From: Cupriavidus pauculus
Lineage (GTDB): Bacteria; Pseudomonadota; Gammaproteobacteria; Burkholderiales; Burkholderiaceae
Assembly: GCF_002858765.1 (NCBI RefSeq)
Contig: NZ_PJRP01000004.1
Location: forward strand, 1-64,000
Direction of reading: 5' to 3'
DNA: 64,000 bases
Shown here: positions 12,001-17,467 of the stretch, in pieces
How the letters are laid out: each line of letters starts with the position of its first letter
Position numbering within the stretch: position 1 is the first letter of the stretch
The notes under the pieces: generated by a model
Told to the model about the DNA's origin: nothing
Database searches by the model: none
The model's input: the letters and a program-made list of their open reading frames with translations, nothing else
Translations under genes and position numbers: made by a program

Positions 12001-13928
12001 CGGGCGAGGTGGAGGCCTGCCTGCGCCGCCATGCCGACGTTCGCGACGCCGTCGTGCTGGCACGCCAGGCGCCGCACGGCCGCCAGCTGGTGGCTTACGT
12101 GGCGACAGGCGCTGTGGCTCGCGACGGGCTGGCGGCGCAGCTGAAGGCCCATGTCGCCGCGCAGTTGCCGGACTACATGGTGCCGGCGCACGTGGTGGCG
12201 CTGGCCGCCTTGCCGGTCACGCCGAATGGCAAGATCGACCGCGCGGCGCTGCCGGAACCGGTCTGGCAGGCGCGCGAGACGCTGGCGCCGCGTACGCCGC
12301 TGGAGGCGCAGCTGGCAGGCATCTGGCGGGAGGTGCTGGGTGTGCCGCAGGTGGGCATCGACGACAACTTCTTCCTGCTCGGCGGCGATTCGATCCTGAG
12401 CCTGCAGGTGCTGTCCCGCGTACGCGCGCTGAATGCGCCCGGGCTGCGGCTGCGCCTGAGCGACCTGATGAAGCACCAGACGATTGCCGAGCTGGCCGCG
12501 CTGGCGGCGCACGGACAGGCCGATGACAGCGCGCCGGCCATCATTCCGGCCGCCGTCGATCTGCCGGCCACGGCGCCGCTGACACCGATCCAGCAATGGT
12601 TCGTGGAGCGCGCGGAGCGGGCCGTGGACCCCGGCAGGGCGCTGCGCCACTACAACCTGTCCATTCTGCTGCGCCCGCGCGTGGCGCTGGATGCCACCTA
12701 TCTTGGGCAGGCACTGCAGGCGCTGGTGACCCATCACGTGGCACTGCGCACCGCCTTCATCCGGCACGACGATGGTCGCTGGGAGCAGGTGGTGCAGGAT
12801 GCGCCCGTGCACGGCGACACACTGCTGTCCGTACAGGACGTCGACGGCGCGGAGGGCATCGCCGAGGCCTGCAACGCGGTGCAGCGCAGCCTTGACCCGC
12901 AGTGCGGACGACTGGCGCAGGCGTTGCTGCTACACCTGCCCGATGGCAGCACGCGCCTGCTGCTGGCGCTGCACCACCTGGCCGTCGATGGTGTCTCGTG
13001 GCGCATCGTGACGCAGGACCTGCAGGCGGCGTATGGCCAGGCGTCGGCCGATGTGCCCGTTGTCCTGGCCCCTGCGGGCAGTGCGTATGCCGAATGGGCG
13101 CAACGGCTGCCGCAGCATGCCTCCAGCGGCCGGCTGCGGCGTGAACTGGGATACTGGCGCGAGCAGCTCGACGGCGCGCCCGATGCCATGCCGGTGGATC
13201 GCCCGGGCGGCAGCATGCTGACGCGCGAGGGCGCTTTCGCCAGCGTGAAACTGTCGCCAGCGGCCACGGCCAGCCTGCTGCGGCCTGTGCATGGCAGTGG
13301 GCTGCCTGCCGGCGTGCGCATCGACACGCTGCTGCTCACCGCGCTGGCGCGGGCGTTGTGCCAGTGGACCGGGCAGGACAGCGTGCGCATCGAACTGGAA
13401 AGCCATGGCCGGGAAGACCTGTTTGCCGAGATCGACCACAGCCGCACCGTGGGCTGGTTTACGTCCGAATATCCGGTGCGCATGGCGCCCGGCACCGGCG
13501 ATCTTCGCGAGGCTGTGGCCCGCGTGCAGGCGCAGCTGGACGCGGTGCCGGCGCGCGGCGTAGGCCATGGCGTGCTGAAGTACCTGGCGGATGCCACGTT
13601 GCGCGAGAAGCTGGCGGCCCTGCCACCGGCGCGCGTCACGTTCAACTACCTGGGGCAGTTCGACCAGGTGCTGGGCGAGGATGGCCTGTTTGGGCTGGCG
13701 CCCGAATCGGGCGGCGATGCACGCGATCCGGACAGCCCGCTCGACAACTGGCTGGTCATCAACGCACAGGTCCACGCCGGCGTGCTGTCAGTCGACTGCA
13801 GCTACAGCCGCGCCATGTTCGATGCTGCCACGGTACAGGCGCTGATGGCGGTCATGGAGCAGGGGCTTTTGGCCCTGGCGGAACAGGGCGGCATGACCGC
13901 CGCCGCGCAACCGACGGAGGTACGGTAA
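3..13928 (+). CDS. Non-ribosomal peptide synthetase, siderophore type (5' end outside window)
   Basis: Assembles a peptide on phosphopantetheine carriers in the cytoplasm. The open frame already runs at base 3 inside an adenylation (A) domain, so the start lies upstream. Visible order by base: A1 (3-1310), PCP1 (near 1430, GGDSI), C1 (1620-2960, HHxxxDGWS), A2 (3010-4470), PCP2, C2 (4790-6140), A3 (6190-7660), PCP3, E1 (7960-9250, HHLAVDG and EGHGRE), C3 (9310-10690), A4 (10700-12250), PCP4, E2 (12570-13890). There is no thioesterase domain. Pocket residues read by hand against GrsA: A1 DVWHVSLIDK (the known serine code), A2 and A4 both DGEGVFGVTK, A3 DWEYNAGITK. The last two codes I cannot assign; Glu at the third position would suit a basic residue such as modified ornithine (inference). 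A3 lacks one residue in its A6 motif (GG-GLARGYL). Confidence 0.95.
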   Translation, partial: PESRVGIAAQRSVEMVVGLLAILKSGGAYVPLDPDYPPERLAYMIEDSGIGLLLTHGLAQDLPVPADVAVLPIAAVVDGPDHDPVVAIDPEHLAYVIYTSGSTGRPKGVPNRHVALWNRLAWMQSAYALTHDDVVLQKTPFSFDVSVWEFFWPLMEGARLAVCAPGAHREPARLAQAIARHRVSTLHFVPSMLQAFVGDPSAARCDTLRRIVCSGEALPADLQDRTLALLPHAALYNLYGPTEAAIDVTHWTCAADGRGTVPIGRPIDAIETHVLDAGLDFAPAGAAGELYLGGVGLARGYLGRPALTAERFVPHPFGNGERLYRTGDLARWGADMALEYLGRIDHQVKIRGLRIELGEIDACLLACDGVREAVTVAHDGKLASYVTAADGAVPDGAALRARLAAQLPDYMVPAVIVTLDALPLSPNGKLDRKRLPAPEFSASTAFEAPSGAAEVALAGVWQALLGVARVGRYDNFFELGGDSILSLQIVARARQAGWQITPRQLMATQNVAGLAAVAMPVEAGAPQAGPSESPAPAIVLTPAQQAALPVALDAVSAAYPVSPMQAGMLFHALYQPGHDAYVNQLRLDIDGLDAGRFAQAWHAVQARHDILRTGFVGDASGHAQWVASALPLPLREVDLRDAARDAVDTLAVAEREQGFDVTRAPLQRLVLARTGESQHHFIWTHHHLLLDGWSTSQLLAEVLRHYAGETLPAVAGQYRDYIDWLGRQDGAAAESFWRERLSSLATPTRLGGALAREVGAPHDGYAAHSVSRDAAATTRIATFARAQRVTVNTVVQAAWLLLLQRFTGQDTVAFGATVSGRPAELPGAQEWLGLFINTLPVIGRVPAAQPVGEWLRALQQQEAQGREFEHTPLYEIQRWAGAGGQGLFDTLLVFENYPVDAALKAGAPAGLAFGELAHHDETNYALTLGVTLGEVLRIRYGYQCAQFDAAAVARVAEALWSAVDALVADAQAPVGSLGLAGSPDRDRLLAWGRGETGHWQWSGPVHARIAAQARATPEAVAVICGGQTLRYGELDAQASALARQLVARGVGAEVRVGVALERTPQMIVALLAVLKAGGAYVPLDPAYPAARLVQMVEDSGLRLLLSENALHDRLAEVRAATPAAWLSLDAMPAEAPVAQALPDAEPEQLAYIIYTSGSTGRPKGVAVAHGPLAMHCAVTGRIYEMGPHSRELHFLSFAFDGAHERWLTALTHGASLVLRDADLWSPAQTADAMHAHAVTHAGFPPAYLQQLVQGMPGDGPAPRPTLVSFGGEAMPRAVFEQVRDVLQPEILINGYGPTETVVTPLVWKVSGAQPCTAPYAPVGRPVGERQAYVVDAEGELAPAGASGELWIGGEGLARGYLNRAAQTAERFVPDPFGAPGSRCYRTGDLTRWSAEGDVEYLGRIDQQVKIRGFRIELGEVEAALLDCAGVTEAAAVARDGRLLGYVAGTADPATLRAALAARLPDYMVPAALTVLPALPVTPAGKIDRKALPDPDGSASQDYAAPEGDVEAALAEIWQTVLGVACVGRHDNFFELGGDSILSLQIVARARELGWQLVPRQLFEHQTVALLAAVATPLAPASTPRVPTGRPVPVLDDRVRAALPVSVDAVQDLYPASPMQAGMLFHAVYEEDSSAYVNQLRLDIDGLEPERFVAAWRAVQRRHDILRTGFLSVPAAAPGSGADLLQWVAHDPELPVRVLDWRGRTAPDDALAALAQTELAQGFDVARPPLQRLVLVRTGSRRHHLVWTGHHLLLDGWSTARMLSEVLRHYAGETLPAVAGQYRDYIDWLGRQDGEAAESFWRERLSSLATPTRLGGALAREVGAPHDGYAAHSVSRDAAATTRIATFARAQRVTVNTVVQAAWLLLLQRFTGQDTVAFGATVSGRPAELPGAQEWLGLFINTLPVIGRVPAAQPVGEWLRALQQQEAQGREFEHTPLYEIQRWAGAGGQGLFDTLLVFENYPVDAALKAGAPAGLAFGELAHHDETNYALTLGVTLGEVLRIRYGYQCAQFDAAAVARVAEALWSAVDALVADAQAPVGSLGLAGSPDRDRLLAWGRGETGHWQWSGPVHARIAAQARATPEAVAVICGGQTLRYGELDAQASALARQLVARGVGAEVRVGVALERTPQMIVALLAVLKAGGAYVPLDPAYPAARLVQMVEDSGLQLLLTRQGLADRVPAAAGTLFVDEWPLPDGGAPWSEDEVHADQLLCVIFTSGSTGQPKGVALSHGVLAAHCDTVRNQYGVAPGTRVLHFSSFNFDWGVEQWLLPLSSGATVVLRGDVLWSAEEALAVLRDAAVDVAYFPTAYARQLAEWATREGVTLPARCINVAGEALGADALRQLQARLKPGARVVNGYGPTETVITPFLWAAHGGTRCATAYAPVGRPVGARHAYIVDAAGHLAVPGVAGELMIGGGLARGYLGRPGLTAERFVPDPLGAPGSRCYRTGDIVRWTAHGDAEYLGRTDNQVKIRGFRIELGEVEAQLRACPGVREAVVVVRAGRLAAYVTAVEGATLAASVLRRQLAEALPDYMVPTTVSVAEAWPMTPNGKIDRLALPDPDVGAGQDDEPPRPGVETVLAGIWCDVLGLERVGRHDNFFELGGDSILSLQIVARAREAGWQLTPRELFEAPSLAELASLATPAGQASTGHDRIDAGTVPLLPIQAAFLRTPVPARHHWNQSILLTSRTPVHVDALARALADLVAHHDSLRLRFTQGPEGWIQHYADAVDGTHGPDALLWQRQAGDLASLQAICAEVQCSLDLADGPLLRAAAIDMRDGSWRVLLVIHHLAVDGVSWRILLEDLQRCYLGYVTGQPAVLPARTASYQAWGRRLSRHAAVWEADDLAGYWTQLAATPAALPCDMPDGGNTVRHAEGCTVRLDATTTRRLLKQAPAAYRTQINDILLTALGRALCAWAGHDSVLVDLEGHGREDLFDDMDLSRTVGWFTSLYPVGLAPMGEPGAALCRVKEALRAVPARGVAHGYLREAELAGRANGRAPLPRAGVVFNYLGQFDGSFDSDDGWKPASEGAGPESDAEAPLSHDIAVNGQVYQGELALTFGFSGARYRVATIEALAERFRTELCALVDHCTSGASGATPSDFPLAALTQADVDTLPVRAHEIDDLYPLSPMQAGMLFHTVAAQQAGAAQGGSSAYVNQLCIDIDGLDAARFRAAWQAVQQRHDILRTGFLHGGAAPLQWVARAVTLPFRELDWRVHGADEAALANLAGEELARGFDIAVPPLQRLVLVRTGEARHRFIWTRHHLLLDGWSTSRLMGEVLRHYAGEALPATGGRYRDYIGWLQRQDPQAAERYWVAQAAALDTPTRLADAVGKPAVGATGADAGRDGYGETLAVFDAATTARWQAFAHRQRITLNTLVQGAWLLLLQRCTGHDTVAFGATMAGRPAGLPAVEHLLGLFINTLPVIQTPPAAQAVGDWLRGLMAHNLSLREFEHTPLNHVQRWAGKSGQPLFDSIIVFENYPVDRAMREENPGGLRFGDAASVDLTTFAMDLEVALTDTLRIKYTWMRSRFDAATVDRIRDAMAHVLDAMTADPARTLGQIGLQPMPDASVARAAAPWQGEPVHDTIRRLAALRPDAVAVVCDDTSITYAALQRRAEAMARRLRALGAGPDSLVAVATERSIDSIVAFLAVLNSAAAYVPLDPDYPRERLAYILADAGATLLLTQRRLAPVFAGMPGITPVLLDEAEGAAAQSVAATGAACVTGAPGAPVLPAQLAYLIYTSGSTGLPKGVAVEHGPLAMHCAATGELYEMDAASRELHFLSFAFDGAHERWLTTLTHGGTLVLRDASLWTPDQTWEAMRRHDVGNAGFPPAYLQQLAQWAQQAQDAGDTAAPALRLVSFGGEAMPEASFELVKRALRPGVLINGYGPTETVVTPLVWKVSADAHCEAPYAPIGRPVGQRTAYVLDAQMQPVPAGVPGELYIGGYGLARGYHGRTALTAERFIPDPFAADGGRLYRTGDVVRARADGVIEYVGRADQQVKIRGFRIEPGEVEACLRRHADVRDAVVLARQAPHGRQLVAYVATGAVARDGLAAQLKAHVAAQLPDYMVPAHVVALAALPVTPNGKIDRAALPEPVWQARETLAPRTPLEAQLAGIWREVLGVPQVGIDDNFFLLGGDSILSLQVLSRVRALNAPGLRLRLSDLMKHQTIAELAALAAHGQADDSAPAIIPAAVDLPATAPLTPIQQWFVERAERAVDPGRALRHYNLSILLRPRVALDATYLGQALQALVTHHVALRTAFIRHDDGRWEQVVQDAPVHGDTLLSVQDVDGAEGIAEACNAVQRSLDPQCGRLAQALLLHLPDGSTRLLLALHHLAVDGVSWRIVTQDLQAAYGQASADVPVVLAPAGSAYAEWAQRLPQHASSGRLRRELGYWREQLDGAPDAMPVDRPGGSMLTREGAFASVKLSPAATASLLRPVHGSGLPAGVRIDTLLLTALARALCQWTGQDSVRIELESHGREDLFAEIDHSRTVGWFTSEYPVRMAPGTGDLREAVARVQAQLDAVPARGVGHGVLKYLADATLREKLAALPPARVTFNYLGQFDQVLGEDGLFGLAPESGGDARDPDSPLDNWLVINAQVHAGVLSVDCSYSRAMFDAATVQALMAVMEQGLLALAEQGGMTAAAQPTEVR
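2199..3298 (+). repeat. Internal NRPS direct repeat, copy 1 (1,100 bp)
   Basis: Covers the second half of C1 and the start of A2, up to just after the core motif AGGAYVPLDP. By eye it matches 5388-6487 at every base, at a constant offset of 3,189 bp (1,063 codons, one module). Flanking bases on both sides (for example 2194, 2198 and 3299) differ from the other copy, so the borders are sharp. This points to recent gene conversion or module duplication. Confidence 0.93.
5388..6487 (+). repeat. Internal NRPS direct repeat, copy 2 (1,100 bp)
   Basis: Second copy of the C-A segment, covering the second half of C2 and the start of A3. After the right border the two A domains diverge, and their substrate pockets differ (A2 DGEGVFGVTK, A3 DWEYNAGITK). 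The repeat therefore ends before the specificity-determining core. Confidence 0.93.
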
Positions 13929-14896
13929 TGGCGTTGCATCCCGATATCGAGGCGTTGCTGGACATGATCGAGGCGGGGCGTGCCGGCGGCAGGCGGCCGC
14001 CCATGCACGTGATGGGGCCCGAGGCCGCGCGCGTGGACTTCAATCAGGCGTCGGTACCTCTGGACATGACACCGCACGCGCTGCCACATGTGGTGGACCT
14101 GCATGTTCCGGCGCGCGACGGCGCGCTGCTGCCGGCGCGCTGCTATGCGCCAACGGTGCCGGGTGGCGCGGCGGGCCTGCAGCCGGTGCTGCTGTACTTC
14201 CACGGTGGCGGCTTCATGGTGGGCAGCCTCGATTCGCACGACGCGCTGTGCCGCTCGCTGAGCGCGCGCAGCGGCTGTGCGGTGGTGTCGGTGGCCTACC
14301 GGCTGGCCCCCGAGCACCGGTTCCCGACGGCCGTGCACGATGCTGTCGACGCGTTGCATTGGCTGCGTGCGCATGGTGCCGAGCACGGGCTGGACCCGGA
14401 TCGCGTGGCACTGGGCGGTGACAGTGCCGGCGGCACGCTAGCGGCGGTTACGGCACTGCACGCCCGCGACGATCCGGCCAGCCTGGGGCAGCCCCGGCTG
14501 CAACTGCTGATCTACCCGGGGACGGGTGCATGGCGCGACACAGCATCGCAGCGGCGCTTCGACACGGGCTACCTGCTCGAAGGCGACACCATCGACTGGT
14601 TCTACGGACACTACCTGCGTGATGCGGCAGATCGTGCGGACTGGCGCTTTGCACCGCTGCTGGCCCCCGACGTGGCGGGCGCGGCGCCGGCGCTGGTGCT
14701 GCTGGCTGAATACGATCCGTTGGTGGACGAGGGCGTGGCCTACGCGCGCCGGCTGGAAGCGGCGGGTGTGACGGTGACGTTGCAGGTGGAGCCCGGCATG
14801 GTGCACGAGTTCATGCGCATGGGGAATGTGGCGGCCGATATCCATGCGGTGCACGAGCGCGTGGCCGCCGCGCTGGCCCGTGCGCTGCGCGGGTAA
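13928..14896 (+). CDS. Alpha/beta hydrolase of the HSL family, stand-alone esterase
   Basis: 322 aa, starting at the ATG that shares a base with the NRPS stop (TAATG), so translation is probably coupled. It has the hormone-sensitive-lipase oxyanion motif HGGGF, the nucleophile in GDSAGG, an Asp in EYDPL and a His in VHEF, which together form a complete catalytic triad. No signal peptide is seen. Because the NRPS ends in an epimerisation domain without a thioesterase, this enzyme could hydrolyse the finished peptide from the last carrier, or trim or hydrolyse the siderophore. That role is inferred from position only; HSL enzymes usually act on small esters. Confidence 0.9.
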   Translation: MALHPDIEALLDMIEAGRAGGRRPPMHVMGPEAARVDFNQASVPLDMTPHALPHVVDLHVPARDGALLPARCYAPTVPGGAAGLQPVLLYFHGGGFMVGSLDSHDALCRSLSARSGCAVVSVAYRLAPEHRFPTAVHDAVDALHWLRAHGAEHGLDPDRVALGGDSAGGTLAAVTALHARDDPASLGQPRLQLLIYPGTGAWRDTASQRRFDTGYLLEGDTIDWFYGHYLRDAADRADWRFAPLLAPDVAGAAPALVLLAEYDPLVDEGVAYARRLEAAGVTVTLQVEPGMVHEFMRMGNVAADIHAVHERVAAALARALRG

Positions 14897-14977
14897 ATTT
14901 GGACGGGCCTGAAACGTCTTGATGGCATAGGCGGCCGCGCGGTGATGGCGGGCGTCACGGACCATCGGGAGAGGCCA

Positions 14978-16036
14978 GTGCGCGATACCCATCAGGCAGT
15001 GCCAGCATTTGATTCATTCCGCTCGTTCGCCGCTACGGCGGGCGGCCCGCTCGACACCAGTCTGCATGATGGTGTGGTGACGGTACGGCGAGCCGGCAGC
15101 GTGCTGGCGCGCTTCACGTTCGACGGGGCGCTACGCATCCGGGAGTGGCCCGACGTCGATGGCCATACTGGCCACGAAGACGACCATCGACTGGCGACGC
15201 TGGCCGCACTCGACGCGTTGTTCGCGCAGGGCGCCGCGCGCGCCCCGGTGCCACTGCACCTGGAATCGGCGCGCGTGGAGGCCGCGGTGCTGGCGAGCGG
15301 CGCCGCGCTGGCAGGGCCGGCGGGCATCGCCGCACATGCCGACATGCTGTGGCAGGTGGCAGAGCTATGGTGCGCCGCCCCGTCGGCTGGCTATCCCGTC
15401 CGCTACACGCTCAGCGGTGGCAAACGGCATCCGGTCCGGCCGCCCAAGCCACAGGGCGTGGTGTATGCGCGCCATATCCCGTGGCTGGGCCGCACGCTCA
15501 CGCTGCGCGCCGCCACGGTGGCGAGCGACCTGCCGCTGCTGCACCGCTGGATGAACGATCCGGACGTCGATGCCTTCTGGCAGGAGGCCGGCGATGAGGC
15601 GAAGCACCGCGCCTACCTGCAGGGGCTGGTCGACGATCCGCACATGCTGCCGCTGATCGCGTCGTTCGACGACGAGCCGTTCGGCTACTTCGAGCTGTAC
15701 TGGGCCAGGGAAAACCGTATCGCGCCGTTCTACGACGCACACGATCACGACCGCGGGTGGCACGTGCTGATCGGCGAACCGGCGTTCCGTGGCAAGTCGT
15801 TCCTCACGGCATGGTTCCCCTCGATCCAGCACTTCCAGTTCCTGGACGATCCCCGCACGCAACGCGTGGTGGGCGAGCCGCGCGCCGACCATGTGCGGCA
15901 GTTGGCCAACCTCGACAAGGCCGGCTTTGCCCGCATCAAGACCTTCGATTTCCCGCACAAGCGCGCGGTGCTGGTGATGCTGCTGCGCGAGACGTTCTTT
16001 GGCGAACACCTGCTGCTGCCACGCGCCGCTGCCTGA
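14978..16036 (+). CDS. IucB/RhbD-type GNAT acetyltransferase for hydroxamate formation
   Basis: 352 aa from the GTG at 14978, which follows a GGGAG ribosome site; an upstream start (GTG 14942 or ATG 14945) stays in frame but has no clear site. The C-terminal half has the siderophore acetyltransferase pattern: LLHRWMNDPDV, FGYFELYWARENRIAPFY, GWHVLIGEPAFRGKSFL and a late VGEPRADH. Family members acetylate N-hydroxylated lysine or ornithine. With the ornithine hydroxylase downstream, N5-acetyl-N5-hydroxyornithine is the likely product. The first 170 residues are an extra domain, as in other IucB-like proteins. Confidence 0.9.
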   Translation: MRDTHQAVPAFDSFRSFAATAGGPLDTSLHDGVVTVRRAGSVLARFTFDGALRIREWPDVDGHTGHEDDHRLATLAALDALFAQGAARAPVPLHLESARVEAAVLASGAALAGPAGIAAHADMLWQVAELWCAAPSAGYPVRYTLSGGKRHPVRPPKPQGVVYARHIPWLGRTLTLRAATVASDLPLLHRWMNDPDVDAFWQEAGDEAKHRAYLQGLVDDPHMLPLIASFDDEPFGYFELYWARENRIAPFYDAHDHDRGWHVLIGEPAFRGKSFLTAWFPSIQHFQFLDDPRTQRVVGEPRADHVRQLANLDKAGFARIKTFDFPHKRAVLVMLLRETFFGEHLLLPRAAA

Positions 16037-16067
16037 CGCGTCCTCCCATTCACTTGCCTTCTTGCCC

Positions 16068-17462
16068 ATGATCGACACCATGACGCAACGCTCTCCAACG
16101 ACCGCCGTGCAGGATGTGATCGGCATCGGCTTCGGCCCGTCGAACCTTGCGCTGGCTATCGCGCTGGAAGAACAGGCCGCCAATGGCCACGCGCTGTCCG
16201 CGAGGTTCCTAGAGCGGCAGCCCGACTACCACTGGCACGGCGAAACGCTGGTCAAGCAGAGCGAGATGCAGATCTCGTTCCTGAAGGACCTCGTGTCGCT
16301 GCGCAATCCCACCAGCCCGTACAGCTTCGTCAACTACCTGCACCGGCATGGTCGCCTGGTGGACTTCATCAACCTGCGCACGTTCTATCCGAGCCGGCTC
16401 GAATACGACGATTACCTGCGCTGGGTGGCCGGCCATTTTGCCGACCAGTGCACGCTGGGCACGGAGGTGCTGCGCGTAGAGCCGGCCACCGCGCACGGCC
16501 CGGTGGACCTGCTGCGCGTGGTGTCCGCCGATGCCGACGGGCGCGAGACTACCCACCTGGCGCGCTCGGTGGTGTTGAGCTCGGGCGGCACGCCGCATGT
16601 GCCGGAGTCGTTTGCGCGGCTCGGCAACCATTCTCGGCTGTGCCATCACTCGCGCTACCTGCGCTGGATCGGCAGCCAGCCGTGCCAGCAGGGCGCGCCG
16701 ATGCGCATTGCGGTGATCGGGGCGGGACAGAGCGCCGCCGAGGCGTTCGCCGACCTGCACGACAACTATCCGTCGGTGCGCGTCGACATGATCATCCGTG
16801 GCGCCGCGCTCAAGCCGGCCGACGACAGCCCGTTCGTCAATGAGATATTCGCGCCCGCCTATACCGACCTGGTGTTCGAGCAGGCGCAGGCAGACCGGGA
16901 CCGGCTGATCGCTTCCTACCTGAACACGAACTACTCGGTCATCGATGCCGAGCTGATCGAGCACATCTATGCGCTGCTCTACAAGCAGAAGGTATCGGGG
17001 CAGTTCCGCGCCGCACTGCTGACCGACAAGACCGTGCTCGCCGCGCAGGATTCGCGCGGCGGCATCGAGCTGGTACTGGGCAGTGTGAACGCCAGCGACG
17101 ACGGCGCTACCGAAACGCGCCGCTACGATGCCGTGGTGCTGGCCACCGGCTACCGGCGGGAGTCGCATCACCGCCTGCTGGCGCCATTGGCCGCGTACCT
17201 GGGCGAAGGCGAGGTGGACCGCGAGTACCGCATCCGCACGGACGATGCGCTACGCGCACCGGTGTTCCTGCAGGGCTTCTGCCAGGCCAGCCACGGCCTG
17301 AGCGATACGCTGCTCTCCGTGCTGCCGGCGCGCGCGGCGGAGATCGCCGCCGCGCTGTACGACGCACTGGGGAATGGGGCGGCTGGCGGCCAGGTGCGCG
17401 TGCCTGGCGCGAGTGTGGCGCGTCCGGCGGCGCACGGCTACGGCATGGCCCAGCGACGGTGA
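16068..17462 (+). CDS. pvdA: L-ornithine N5-monooxygenase (PvdA/SidA family)
   Basis: 464 aa flavoprotein that hydroxylates the side-chain amine of ornithine using FAD, NADPH and O2, the first step towards hydroxamate ligands. Visible signatures: FAD site GIGFGPSNLALAIALEE near the N-terminus, substrate region QISFLKDLVSLRNPTSPYSF, NADPH site IGAGQSAAEAF, the stretch LKPADDSPFVNE, and a late ATGY. The match to Pseudomonas PvdA as I remember it is close along the whole length and favours ornithine over lysine. The start at 16068 is the first ATG before the conserved part; ATG at 16080 is possible. No strong ribosome site is visible. Confidence 0.93.
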   Translation: MIDTMTQRSPTTAVQDVIGIGFGPSNLALAIALEEQAANGHALSARFLERQPDYHWHGETLVKQSEMQISFLKDLVSLRNPTSPYSFVNYLHRHGRLVDFINLRTFYPSRLEYDDYLRWVAGHFADQCTLGTEVLRVEPATAHGPVDLLRVVSADADGRETTHLARSVVLSSGGTPHVPESFARLGNHSRLCHHSRYLRWIGSQPCQQGAPMRIAVIGAGQSAAEAFADLHDNYPSVRVDMIIRGAALKPADDSPFVNEIFAPAYTDLVFEQAQADRDRLIASYLNTNYSVIDAELIEHIYALLYKQKVSGQFRAALLTDKTVLAAQDSRGGIELVLGSVNASDDGATETRRYDAVVLATGYRRESHHRLLAPLAAYLGEGEVDREYRIRTDDALRAPVFLQGFCQASHGLSDTLLSVLPARAAEIAAALYDALGNGAAGGQVRVPGASVARPAAHGYGMAQRR

Positions 17463-17467
17463 GGCCG

